From positions 1 to 49,644 of the IMG/VR virus record IMGVR_UViG_3300033571_004463: 49,644 nucleotides of DNA. One strand, given 5' to 3'. The position numbers and the translations under genes were made by a program. Shown here piece after piece: positions 24,101-33,500 of the stretch (positions within the stretch are counted from its first letter, which is position 1; every line of letters starts with the position of its first letter). The notes beneath the pieces were generated by a model that saw only the letters and a program-made list of their open reading frames with translations, was not told the origin of the DNA and did no database searches. The DNA comes from a virus.

Positions 24101-25661
24101 TGACATCACATACAGTGGTATCTATAACAATGAATCAAACATCAACAGACTGAATGAGTTTAACTTGGGGCTTCTTAACTTCAAGAACCTTGAGCAATCG
24201 TTCGGGCCTATTCGTGTGATTGACTCACGTCAGACTGACGTATTGGTATTGCAAGAAGACCGCATCTCATACGTCCTTGCAGGAAAGAACTTACTTTCTG
24301 ACTCTGCAGCAGGCGGAGCGATTGCATCTGTTCCTGAAGTATTAGGAACGCAGATTGCCCGCTCTGAAAAGTATGGCATCAGTGATGAACCTCTTTCTTA
24401 TGTTCAGTGGGGGACGAATAGATTCTTCTCTGACTCTAAGCGAGGTGCTATCATCATGATGAATGATGCATCGCCTGCTGACATGAGTGGCAAAGAAACT
24501 TTAGTACCAATATCTGAGTTGGGCATGCGCTCTTGGTTCAGGGATTTGTTTAACGATTCAGTAGATACATTTAAGCTAGGAGGGTTTGACCCATACTTGA
24601 ATGAGTATGTGTTTACGTCTACAAACCGACTTAAGCCATCTCAGGATGTATGCTCTGACTGCGGTATCACTAAATTGTTCTCTTCTCCAATCACTGAGTA
24701 CTGTGTTACTCTTGGACAAACTACAGGTGAAGTGACAATAGATTATGCGCCAATCGGTGAAGTTGAAGAGTTCACTGTTACTGTTGTGTATGATGAAACA
24801 ACATATACAAGTGGCCCAACTTCTACGGCAGGTCAGATTGTATTTGAAAAGGATTTGGTAAATGATACAAAGTGCTTTGTTTCTATTGACCAAGGAAATG
24901 TTCAGTTTACTGCTAGCTGTGTTGATTCTAATCAAGTTAGTATTGTTCAAGTAGTTGTGTCTAACAATTCAAATGCGGGTCAGTTCCTTCATGTTCAATA
25001 CAATTATGAAAGTGGCTCATACATTTCTCCGTTGCAGACAACGTATGTTCAGCTTCAGCCGTTTACAGGAGTTGAGAATATTGTTTCTCTTTATGAGGTA
25101 AGAGAGCCTGCGTCTGAAGGAAGTGCGGGTGTACCTAATAATGGAGCTGATGTAAATATCATAATGAATAAGTTCAGCTCTGACAATTTTATTTTCTCGA
25201 CATCAGATAAAGTTAGATATTTCCAAAACGATTCATTATTCTCTGACTCTCCTGAAGATATTCAGGCCCTATTGAACGATTCAACTCCATTGTCACCTGC
25301 ATTTGTTGGAACAAACAAGAAAGTTGGTACATTTGAATATACTAGTGGCCAAAGCTACTTGTATTTAGTTTGGGATTTGCGTGGATACACATCTCACACA
25401 CTTTGCTACTCTGATGTAAGTGCAAGCGATGCATGTTGCGAATGTACTGTTTGTGGTGACGAAGAGACTTGTCCCAAGTTTACCATTCAAGCTCCTGACG
25501 AAGAAGCAACATCTTTCTACTACACTCCTTGTGGTGGTTCAATGGTATCATATAATTTGTCTGCGGGAGAAGAAGTAACTTTGTGCTCTGAGACATACCC
25601 TGCATTTGGCGAAGGCGATACAGGGACTGTAACATTTGTTCAATGTAATTGCGATTTATAA
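21120..25661 (+). CDS. Tail nozzle/muzzle protein (P22 gp10 or crAss muzzle type)
   Basis: This 1513-residue protein begins NFIQGRMNKSLDERVIPNGE, then YIDALNIRMGSTELSE and IENSRGN. That start is characteristic of the large beta-propeller nozzle proteins that close the tail tube after packaging. The body is beta-rich throughout. Late segments contain FGPIRVIDSRQTDVLVLQED and YAGKNLLS-like propeller strands. The C-terminus is Cys-rich (DACCECTVCGDEETC), probably a separate small domain. It is followed by tail-tip genes. Confidence 0.8.
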   Translation: MANLSRNFIQGRMNKSLDERVIPNGEYIDALNIRMGSTELSEVGVIENSRGNTQLTQIVYDAVPLSENAVTIGTYADAARETIYWFITDSSWGGKIDMIVSLNVLSNDFTFHVVSKSVLAFDAQYPMLSIDMIDDLLFFTDNFNPPRFINVKRSYPLPISGNDQITAEELMVIKRPPITAPTFNLFQSPSKDNFLEERFICFAYRYRYADGEFSATSQFSEPAFLPKSFDFSLSSYLNEGMINAFNAVNVIYDSGGPLVKSIQLLFKEAGGNIIRVIETLDKAQLGLSNSTTYTYEFNSSKIFTILPESELLRLYDNVPIKAAAQTIMSNRLMYANYEEGYDLVNLESGNPVKLRLDYSTTLSSAPLIGEAIVPTIESSTYTIDVTTAIDESKIVIDLGGIALSDGNVLNIFFSFQHSEFSNDAVFGESNLGGNVSFEFRMNRNYDSVYDLVTSAEFQSAIGITSNIQDPQDACDGNTTTDSVNCLINDLVGIGAVTTWYKYASGISAVNEGIGISASVGSTSFSLQIIAMKFVDDLDTPTQFEYEYYTVTSASCNIGATSYPKSLHSNRNYEVGIIYMDEFNRSSTALVSSNNTVYVPCTSSDKRNQIIVNIPPTQKPPYWAKRYKFAIKADREGYETIYVNYAIQDADGLFYYFLVEGENARKVVEGDRLTVKSDANGVVKSCTYATVLEKAAQLSNFLGEAITSPAGVYIKIDAKDISISSGGVLEFTNGRVGETTSAPNQNVYYTVNNYNGTSYDDFIIYTGAQIKIKITAKRRSDWICGSSRDEKSYVFDKSFTASREYANFKEWWDGDAAYNALSNADVVQSPCDGCTTFPINYNSTIAGSMTISPNACGLNFQFYRNGTNNQLILMISSLANPLGALAEFTLFATIEIQNGQNLVVFETEPSDTLPDVFYESDESYPITDGFHVGNVQTQTSSQDAIINTGFFNCYTFGNGVESYKVRDSIVAKTFGLGNRVYTTSAQEYKRAMRFADITYSGIYNNESNINRLNEFNLGLLNFKNLEQSFGPIRVIDSRQTDVLVLQEDRISYVLAGKNLLSDSAAGGAIASVPEVLGTQIARSEKYGISDEPLSYVQWGTNRFFSDSKRGAIIMMNDASPADMSGKETLVPISELGMRSWFRDLFNDSVDTFKLGGFDPYLNEYVFTSTNRLKPSQDVCSDCGITKLFSSPITEYCVTLGQTTGEVTIDYAPIGEVEEFTVTVVYDETTYTSGPTSTAGQIVFEKDLVNDTKCFVSIDQGNVQFTASCVDSNQVSIVQVVVSNNSNAGQFLHVQYNYESGSYISPLQTTYVQLQPFTGVENIVSLYEVREPASEGSAGVPNNGADVNIIMNKFSSDNFIFSTSDKVRYFQNDSLFSDSPEDIQALLNDSTPLSPAFVGTNKKVGTFEYTSGQSYLYLVWDLRGYTSHTLCYSDVSASDACCECTVCGDEETCPKFTIQAPDEEATSFYYTPCGGSMVSYNLSAGEEVTLCSETYPAFGEGDTGTVTFVQCNCDL

Positions 25662-25662
25662 T

Positions 25663-26589
25663 ATGGCACTAAGCACAAATTTTTTTTATGACGGGGCTAA
25701 TCTACAATCATCTACCAAGATTTTTTTGGACAAGCTTGGATTAATCCCTGCTCCTAATGGTTTCTATAAAGAGGGTGGGGTGGTTCGTGAGTATGTAGAT
25801 GGGGCGTTTGTTAGCAATGACTTTTGCGACTGTCCAAATCCCTGCGACTTTATATTCACAACTACGAGCGAGACTCGTAGCGTATATGATGCAACATTAC
25901 CTGTCGGAACAGACACGGGTGCTATTGTTTTTAGGTTAAGTGTTTCTGAAAAGAATGCGGGCATCTCTGCTACTTATGATTCAGTGAACTACAAGAATAC
26001 TTATATCCCAAGTGGCATGCTTACAACACCTAGAGATTTTGTCTTGTTTGGTGAGCCAACATTACCACCTTGTCCTAATATAGCTATTGATAACAGCTAT
26101 ACGGGAGTGTATAGATATGTAATGAGTGGTGGTGACTTTACAGTGCAGGCTACAAACTTATCTTTTACTGCGTATGCTAACCAAGTGTATAATACAGGAT
26201 TGCAAATGGGTATGTTGATTATCCCTAAGCCAAACGCTGCTCCTTCTACAGCTGACATAAGAATCTATGGGTTATGCCCATCTTTTGATTTTTTCTTAGA
26301 TGCTAATTGTGTTGAGCAGCCTACTCCAATTGAGTTGTATAGCGAGGCATATTCAACAGAAGGAGAAGTTTGTGCGGAATCACCGTCTTCTGCTATAGTT
26401 TTTTATTACATTAAAAGAGACCCATTAGAGATGTCATTTAACAGCGGAGATGTGTTTTTTGTTGACCAATATTGTCAGACTGCTATGCCTCAGGGGTACT
26501 ATATCATTGGGCAAGATGGGGGTAAGAATCAATATATTAATATTGGCAGCAATGGAGTTCTTTCGGGAGGCATTCAAACTTGTAAGTAA
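25663..26589 (+). CDS. Tail-tip or fibre protein with Cys-rich N-terminus (308 aa)
   Basis: The start at 25663 lies one base after the nozzle stop and gives MALSTNFFYDGANLQ; an in-frame ATG at 25636 would overlap the nozzle gene. Residues 53-62 contain CDCPNPC. The C-terminal part ends QGYYIIGQDGGKNQYINIGS and NGVLSGGIQTC, a repeat-like adhesin strand pattern seen in Bacteroidota phage tail proteins. It is mostly beta. Receptor or tip function is inferred. Confidence 0.65.
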   Translation: MALSTNFFYDGANLQSSTKIFLDKLGLIPAPNGFYKEGGVVREYVDGAFVSNDFCDCPNPCDFIFTTTSETRSVYDATLPVGTDTGAIVFRLSVSEKNAGISATYDSVNYKNTYIPSGMLTTPRDFVLFGEPTLPPCPNIAIDNSYTGVYRYVMSGGDFTVQATNLSFTAYANQVYNTGLQMGMLIIPKPNAAPSTADIRIYGLCPSFDFFLDANCVEQPTPIELYSEAYSTEGEVCAESPSSAIVFYYIKRDPLEMSFNSGDVFFVDQYCQTAMPQGYYIIGQDGGKNQYINIGSNGVLSGGIQTCK

Positions 26590-27383
26590 TGGAGTACACA
26601 TTAACATTTAGCGAGTCATCAAAAGGGTGGCCATCTTTTTACTCATTCATTCCTGATGCCATGTTAGGTATGAACAATTACTTCTATACATTCAAGGGAG
26701 GTAATCTGTATCGCCACAATACGAATGAGGTGCATAACAACTTCTACGGAACTCAGTACACATCTAAGATTAAGAGCGTGTTCAATGATGTGCCGCTTGA
26801 AAACAAGTTGTTCAAAACCATGAACCTTGAGGGTGATGCACGATGGAGTGCTACTTTGATGACTGATATTCAGACTACAGGTTACATTGAGTCTGATTGG
26901 TTTGAGAAGAAGGAGGGCACGTTCTATGCGTTCGTTCGTAACTCAGGTGAAGTTCCTGCCGAGGTTAATGAGTATGTTCTCCGCTCAGTGAATGGCATTG
27001 GTAATAGCAACTCTGTTGTCATTGATGGTACTACTACGACGTATAACTTCTCAATATCGCCATTGATTTCAATTGGCAGTATCATCAGCGTTGGTGACTA
27101 CCTGTACTACATTGAGGTTGGTGGCACAACTCTATTACTCGGTGGCGTTGTTACAGAGATTAATATTGATTTGCCAAATGGCATTAACAATTTGGTTGTT
27201 GATACATCTACTATTGGAGAGAACCCAACCACTGAGACTCCATTTGTTATGTATATCAAGAATGCTGTCGCTGAATCTCATGGCGTACTTGGACACTACT
27301 GCGTATTTGAGTTAGAGAACAACGATACCAATAAGGTTGAGCTGTTTGCTGCTGAGGCAGAGGTGATGAAAAGCTTCCCATAA
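26589..27383 (+). CDS. Conserved tail structural protein (264 aa)
   Basis: This 264-residue protein is recognised by KGWPSFYSFIPDAMLGMNNY, FYTFKGGNLYRHNTNE and NNFYGTQY, a block I associate with conserved tail proteins of Bacteroidota podoviruses. The rest is beta-rich with a barrel-like region (SIGSIISVGDYLYYIE). It overlaps the preceding stop (TAATG). It is likely a tail hub or adaptor; the exact position in the virion is unknown. Confidence 0.7.
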   Translation: MEYTLTFSESSKGWPSFYSFIPDAMLGMNNYFYTFKGGNLYRHNTNEVHNNFYGTQYTSKIKSVFNDVPLENKLFKTMNLEGDARWSATLMTDIQTTGYIESDWFEKKEGTFYAFVRNSGEVPAEVNEYVLRSVNGIGNSNSVVIDGTTTTYNFSISPLISIGSIISVGDYLYYIEVGGTTLLLGGVVTEINIDLPNGINNLVVDTSTIGENPTTETPFVMYIKNAVAESHGVLGHYCVFELENNDTNKVELFAAEAEVMKSFP

Positions 27384-27389
27384 AATTCA

Positions 27390-27397
27390 TATCTTTG
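27390..27397 (+). promoter_or_regulatory. Bacteroidota -7 promoter box
   Basis: TATCTTTG lies seven bases before the acetyltransferase ATG at 27405, in a 21-base gap. No -33 box is seen. The geometry is the same as at 4572, suggesting a leaderless transcript. Confidence 0.5.
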
Positions 27398-27404
27398 TGG
27401 TAGG

Positions 27405-27818
27405 ATGCAATTAAATATCAGGCCACTTAATTACGAAGATTACGACACCACTCTTTTAGGGTGGTGGAATGATTGGGGTTGGCAGGTCGCACCAAAGCGT
27501 GAGCTGTTGCCTGCTAATGGCATTGGTGGTGTGATGGTATATGATGGCGACGTACCTGTGTGCGCCGCTTTTTTATACACAACCAACTCAGGAATTGCTT
27601 GGATTGATTGGATTGTATCAAGTAAGACATATACCAATAAGGAGGGCCGTAAGATGGCTCTGAATATTTTGGTTGAGTCGTTAACGAATACTGCAAAAAA
27701 CTTAGGGTTTAACCTTGCTTACTCATTAAGTAAGAGTATCTTTACACAAAGAGTTTTTGCAGAAAATGGGTACGTGGTAAGTAACGCGTACAATGTTGAA
27801 ATGATAAAAGTATTTTGA
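27405..27818 (+). CDS. GNAT-family N-acetyltransferase
   Basis: This 137-residue compact GNAT-like protein runs LNIRPLNYEDYDTTLLGWW (first strand and helix), VMVYDGDVPVCAAFLYTTNSGIAWIDWIV (central strands), EGRKMALNILVESLTNTAKNLGF (acetyl-CoA-binding helix, weak RxxGxG) and FTQRVFAENGYV. It would transfer an acetyl or similar group from CoA. It sits alone among tail genes with its own promoter box. It may modify a virion or host protein; the substrate is unknown. Confidence 0.72.
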   Translation: MQLNIRPLNYEDYDTTLLGWWNDWGWQVAPKRELLPANGIGGVMVYDGDVPVCAAFLYTTNSGIAWIDWIVSSKTYTNKEGRKMALNILVESLTNTAKNLGFNLAYSLSKSIFTQRVFAENGYVVSNAYNVEMIKVF

Positions 27819-27819
27819 T

Positions 27820-28617
27820 ATGGCATTAGGAACAGCATTAACTGTGGCATCAGCCGCATCGTCAGCCATCGGAGCAGGTATGTCTTTTGCACAAGCCGCT
27901 CGTAATCGTAAGTTACAATTAGAAGCTGAGCAAGCTGCCGAAGAAGCAATGAGAGGCGCTAAGCGTGAGCTTGAGGTGAACTATTATGACCAACTTTCAT
28001 TGCCTATGCAGGCGTATGATTTTCAGCGTGACGCTAATCTAGCGGCAGGTGCTCAAGCAATTGAGGCGGGCAGGGAGTCAGAGCGTGGTGGCGTTGCTAC
28101 CGCAGGCCGCATTCAGATGGCAGCGCAAGATGCTCAGCAGAAGTTGGCAGGAACTATGGCCGATGAGCTGATGGGACTTGAGAAGTTGTCAGCTATGGAG
28201 GATGCTAGACTTGCAGGAGAACGTAAGAACTTGCAATTGGCAGAGGTAGAGGGAGCGCAGAAGGCTGCTGCTAGTGCTCAGCAAATGGCTGCTGCTTCAA
28301 TGCAGGGCGGATTTAATGCATTAAGTCAAGGTATAAAAACGGGTATTGACTACAAGAACTATCAGGATGGCTTATTGGCATTGTATGGTAAGGTGGGACA
28401 GCCTGCGGTAATGTCTACTCCTTCTCCATTGAACCCTAATTATCAAGCGCCTCCTGTAATGGGGACACCATATAATTATTTCAATTTCTTGAATCCTTCT
28501 CAAGGAGCATCTGCAGTGCCTACTGCTGCACCATTCCAACCTGTGAATGTATCTAACTTAGCGAATCCTACATACAATCGTAATCAGCAAGGTAACTTTT
28601 TGGGATTCCCATTTTAA
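27820..28617 (+). CDS. Internal virion (ejection-like) protein, Ala/Gln-rich
   Basis: This 265-residue protein has an N-terminal amphipathic or hydrophobic segment (LTVASAASSAIGAGMSFAQA), a long Ala/Gln/Glu-rich coiled coil (about 30-170) and a Pro/Asn-rich tail ending GFPF. It resembles small ejection proteins such as T7 gp14 or P22 gp7 in layout only. With the two following genes it likely forms the set of internal proteins that help DNA enter the cell. Confidence 0.6.
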   Translation: MALGTALTVASAASSAIGAGMSFAQAARNRKLQLEAEQAAEEAMRGAKRELEVNYYDQLSLPMQAYDFQRDANLAAGAQAIEAGRESERGGVATAGRIQMAAQDAQQKLAGTMADELMGLEKLSAMEDARLAGERKNLQLAEVEGAQKAAASAQQMAAASMQGGFNALSQGIKTGIDYKNYQDGLLALYGKVGQPAVMSTPSPLNPNYQAPPVMGTPYNYFNFLNPSQGASAVPTAAPFQPVNVSNLANPTYNRNQQGNFLGFPF

Positions 28618-28626
28618 TAAAAAGCA

Positions 28627-30519
28627 ATGGCAGTATTTTATAAATATGTAGATCGGCAAGTCAGTGACCAAATCAATTGGGCTGATATTTCAAAGTCATT
28701 ATCACAGACGTTTGACGCTGAGAGAGATGCTCGTGAGAAGAAGAAGTCTGAGATTGACCAAGCGACTCTTGAGTATGTTGAGAAGCTGCAGAGCCAACCG
28801 CAGACTGAGAGTAAAAGTCTTAATGACAGATTGGGTCAGTTCACTTCTGATGCATCAGCTATGTCAAAGACCATGCTTGATGATTTGAAAGCGGGTCGCA
28901 TCAATCTAAGAGACTACAGCATTCGTACTCAGAACTTAAAGAGTGATACCAATGTGGCATTGGACTTGGTTCAAACTTATGGCAAGAGGTATTCTGAGGT
29001 GATGAAGGGTATTAAAGGTGGTGAGTTGTCTGCCGCACAAGAAAGTTTCATGGCTAGGTTTGAAGGATTTGCAAACCTTGCAAATAACAGATTATATGTA
29101 GACCCAACGTCAGGGCGAGTATATGCTGCTAATGAAGTGACTGACCCTAAGACAGGCATAAAAAAGATGGGTAACAATATTCAGAACGTCGCTGCCATGA
29201 AGCAGATGATGGAACAGGATATTCCTCGTATAAATGTAAACTCAGAACTTGATGCAAGAGCTAAAGCTCTTGGCGGATTTATTACTGAGGACATTGTGAA
29301 GGGGAAGTATTATAGCACAGCCCAAGGAATTAAATTTGAAGATGCTACAAAGCAAGAGGCTTATGATAAGTCTTTGAGAAATATTGCCAATGAACTTGTT
29401 GGAGGTGAAGGTAATCCTAGAGCTGTTAGCTTCTTTGTAGATAACATGAGAATTTCTCCTGCTACATACGATAAGAATGGCAAAGTAATTAAAGAAGGAG
29501 CGCCATATAAACTTGTTTACTCAGAAGCAGATAGGAAGAGTCCAAGTGACATTCTTATGAAAGAGGGGGCAAGTGGCGTTTATTTCCCTGAGCTTACTCA
29601 AGAGCAAATCAATGATGCTCAAAAGTACATTCAAGTGGAAATGCGTCAGAAGATTAAGAGCTCAACAGAAAGAGATATGATTAATCTTCCTGAGCCAAGA
29701 GCAAAGACTGATGCTGAGAGAGAAGCTGAAGGTAAAGAGAAAGAGAAGAAAGATAAGATAACCTATATCATGCAATTGGCATTCCCTACAAGTGTAACTG
29801 ACCGTCAGACTGCGCTTGATTATATTAATGGTCTGCCTACAGCTGAAGGAGCTCCTACTGTCACGTATGACTTTACTCCAAGTGGTGACTTGCGTGCTAC
29901 ATATAACAACAATCCTAACAATACTAGGACATTTTCGATTAGGGATGGCATGACTAAAACTCAATGGGCTGCCATTACAAGTGGAATCCACGGAGTAACT
30001 GATGTTGGTAGGGTCTTGAGAGAGAATACATTCCCCACTTCTAAATCTGCAACAAAACCTAAAGTAGGTGAAGTTAAATCAGGGGTTACAAAAAATACGG
30101 GTGCTACTGTATTAAAGGAGAGATTGAAAAGCACTAATCCTGACCTAAATCAATTTGCGGGAAAAGGATTTATGGATAACGTCGACGAAGGAAGTGTTGC
30201 TGAGTTTATTAAAGGTGTTCTTGGTGATAGTGGATTTGAAGTAACAGGAACAGGAATTGGTAGTGATGCTATTACAATTACTCAAAATAAACAGATTGCT
30301 GAAGGAAAGAAATTAGTAAGGCCATCTAGGGAGTTTAATGTTGATAAGATTCGTACCAAAGAAGGATATGATGCTTTAATAAAAGAAGTTTCTGATTGGC
30401 TTAATCAAGAAGGTTCTGTTGATGAGGCAGCAGTTGTTAAATCTGAGCAAACTAGGAGTCGACAGGGTACTACAACACCTGCAGCTACACCATCAACTAT
30501 AAATACATCAAACTATTAA
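28627..30519 (+). CDS. Large internal virion protein (630 aa)
   Basis: This 630-residue helical protein starts MAVFYKYVDRQVSDQINWADI and continues with an amphipathic coiled coil of dense charged residues, then an alpha/beta middle region (QGIKFEDATKQEAYDKSL, NDAQKYIQVEMRQKI) and a Ser/Thr/Pro-rich tail. No enzyme motif is found. Position between the ejection-like protein and the giant polyvalent protein points to an internal cargo or ejection role. Confidence 0.6.
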   Translation: MAVFYKYVDRQVSDQINWADISKSLSQTFDAERDAREKKKSEIDQATLEYVEKLQSQPQTESKSLNDRLGQFTSDASAMSKTMLDDLKAGRINLRDYSIRTQNLKSDTNVALDLVQTYGKRYSEVMKGIKGGELSAAQESFMARFEGFANLANNRLYVDPTSGRVYAANEVTDPKTGIKKMGNNIQNVAAMKQMMEQDIPRINVNSELDARAKALGGFITEDIVKGKYYSTAQGIKFEDATKQEAYDKSLRNIANELVGGEGNPRAVSFFVDNMRISPATYDKNGKVIKEGAPYKLVYSEADRKSPSDILMKEGASGVYFPELTQEQINDAQKYIQVEMRQKIKSSTERDMINLPEPRAKTDAEREAEGKEKEKKDKITYIMQLAFPTSVTDRQTALDYINGLPTAEGAPTVTYDFTPSGDLRATYNNNPNNTRTFSIRDGMTKTQWAAITSGIHGVTDVGRVLRENTFPTSKSATKPKVGEVKSGVTKNTGATVLKERLKSTNPDLNQFAGKGFMDNVDEGSVAEFIKGVLGDSGFEVTGTGIGSDAITITQNKQIAEGKKLVRPSREFNVDKIRTKEGYDALIKEVSDWLNQEGSVDEAAVVKSEQTRSRQGTTTPAATPSTINTSNY

Positions 30520-30527
30520 TTAATAAT

Positions 30528-33500
30528 ATGAACGAACAAGCGATTAAAGACTCGTATGAATTGTTTAAAAGCGGCGGGTATAGCAAGTCAATTGATGAGT
30601 TTAAATCTCTGATAGCTTCTAATCCTCAGGCTCTAAATGATTCGTATGAATTATTTAAAAGTGGTGGGTATAGCAAGGATTTTGATTCTTATAAAGCGCT
30701 AATGGGCTTAACTGCTCAACCTGCGCCTGCTCAACCTGATAAAAAAAAAGTCGCTACGGCATTACCCTCGGCAGCGTCTTCATCGGAATCTGTTTCGACT
30801 AGACCAACAGAGCCAACAATCGCTACGAGAAAGCCTCAGACTACATCGTTTGGTACTTATGGCGTATCGAAGCCTCAGCCATCTACTGCTGCCTTTACGA
30901 AGCCTGTAGCGCCTGAGCCTGAGTCAATCTTAGGGCCTGTTGAGAAAGACGTGTCTGTTAAAAGAGACATCTCTGTCAATCCAAAACCGCTGCCTGCTGT
31001 TGCTCCAAAGACAACTGAGGTATCTAACTACTTCGATAAGTCACTTGACATTATTAATGAGGACTTGATGAACTCTGAAGAGAGTATGGTCGTACCTAAG
31101 CTGAACTACACGTTCGGGCAGTATGGCTTCAAGTTCTCTGAGGCAGGGCCAATGTTTGATGAGGTGAAAGTAATTTCGCCAAATGGGAAAGAGGAAGTGT
31201 TCAGCCTTGACAATTGGTTCAGCAGCTCAAGCTCTGAGGAAGCTGCTCGATTCAAGAAATTCATTAGCGAAAATAAGCCAACAAGTAAATTGTTAGAGGC
31301 TCGTGAAGGTCAATATGCTAAGCCAATCCTTAGTGAGGAGCAGTCAAAAGAAAATATCCTCAAGATAAATGCCGACACTGAATCTTTGAGCAAAGATATT
31401 AGTGAGTACACTCGTTTAGAAAATGAGCTGAATGCTCGGTTGAAAAACATTGAGTCGTTAACTCCTGAGCAGAAGACTGCATTGTTGCAATCAACATCAG
31501 CTTTGGAATTAAAAAGATTGGAAGTAATTCGTAAAGGAGAAGACATTCAGTCTCGTACCAAAATGCTCAATCAGGAGCTTGGTAATTATTCTAAGATGAA
31601 AGCCGAACAAGGAACTCCGATTGGTGCGCTTTGGAACTCAGTATTTGTTAATGGTATTGGCAGTGCTGTTAGTGGCCTTCTTAGAACATTAGGTGCATCG
31701 CAATCATTTGGCAATCCTGCCATGGAAACTGCGATGAAAGCTGCAGTTAAGCGAGGTGATTTTAATAAGCCACGTGAACTTCTTCAAGCTACGATTGGCG
31801 CAGAGTCAACGAGCAAAGAGTACATTGAAGATGTTAAGCAGAAGTCTTTCTTGGGCGGAGCTGTTTTGGGAGTTGCAGAGTCATTGCCTGCTATGTTAGC
31901 AGGGCCTGCGTCATTGCCTGCGCTTATATCTCAAGGCGCTGATGTGGTATATCAAGAGATTGATAAGAATCCTGATGCTCAAGATATGCCCGAATGGAAA
32001 AAGGCATTGTTTGCAACTACAATTGGTGCGGTAGCAGGTTACTTAGAGAATTTGGGTTTCTCGAATGCTATTGGGCAGAAGGGATTGCTTAATGGTCTTG
32101 TTGCCAAGTTCTTCGCACGTGGAGCTACAAATGTAAGTGGCAAAGCATTCAATGAGTTTGTTGACCAAGAGGTAAAAAGCTTGATTGCTAAGGGCGTTCT
32201 TAGAACTACTGCGGGGGGATTGGCCGAAGCTGAGACAGGGGTTCTTCAGGAGATTTCTGACGTTGGCTTAAAGGAAGTGTTTAATGCCATTGAAGGTAAT
32301 AAGACATTTGAAACGCCTGAGAGTGCGGGTCAATTTGCTTTGCAAGTTCTTGAGGCGGGAGCATCTGAGGCTGTTGGTGGTATTATCATGAACTCTGTCG
32401 GAGCTGTGAGCAAAGGATACCAAGAGAATAAGTTTGAGAATGTTCTTGATGAACAAGTTAATCTATTGCACCAAATCTCATCTGACCCTACGTTCATTGA
32501 TTCCTATAAGTTGAAGATTAAGGAAGCTGTTGCCGAGGGCAAGATGACTACTGAAGAAGGGGAAAATCAAAAGGCTTCATTTGATAAGATGATTGGGCAG
32601 CTACGCTCAATCCCAAGTGACATTTCTCCTGCGGGACAGAAGGAGGCACTTCGTCTATTGAAGGAAAGAGATGCGCTACAAGCTAAGATTGATAGCTCAG
32701 ACCCTGACTTAGTTACGAGAGAGAAAGCTCGCGTTGCCGAGATAAAAGAAAAGTTAAACAAAATATCTGAAGATTATGCCGTTCAAAAGCCAAGCACAGA
32801 GGAAAGCGTGTTACGCGATGAAGAGTCCCAAGTGGGATTGCAAGAAATGGGAGAAGGAAACGCCAAAGGGCAAGCCGCTCCCCAAGAAGATAAAGCCTAT
32901 GTCACAGCGCAAGAAGTAAATGATAACGTAGCAAAGGCAAATCCTGATGCTAGTGTATTGTTAACTCCTGATGGCGATAACTTGAGCCTGACTGCTGTTT
33001 ATATAGGCAAGGAGAATCGTGGCAAGGGCATAGGGACAAATGTCCTTAATACTGTAAAGTCAGAGGCTGATAGGGTAGGCAAAAAAATAGTTTTAGATGC
33101 CACAAATGAATTGGATTCTGAAACTGATTTAGAAAGATTAGGTAATTTTTACGAAAGGAATGGATTCAAAAGAGTTGGTGAAAACAAATTTGAATACGCC
33201 CCACAAGAAACTGTAGCCCAAGAAGAAGTAGCTGCCGAGCCGTTAGAGCAAAAGTCAAGTCGATTGCTTGATGCTATTGACACTGCACGTCAGGCAGGTA
33301 CTGATGGCATTGATGCTTTGAACAGCGCTTTGGCAAACCTTAGAGGCATTGCATCTGAGCGAGTGAAGCAGATTGGTAATAGGATTGATGACTTACAACA
33401 GAAGGTTCGTGACTTAACCAAGTCATCTACTGTTCCTTCTGCTACTCTATCCGACTTAGCAGGAACGCAAGTAAACTACAATGGAGAGTCAGGTACATTG

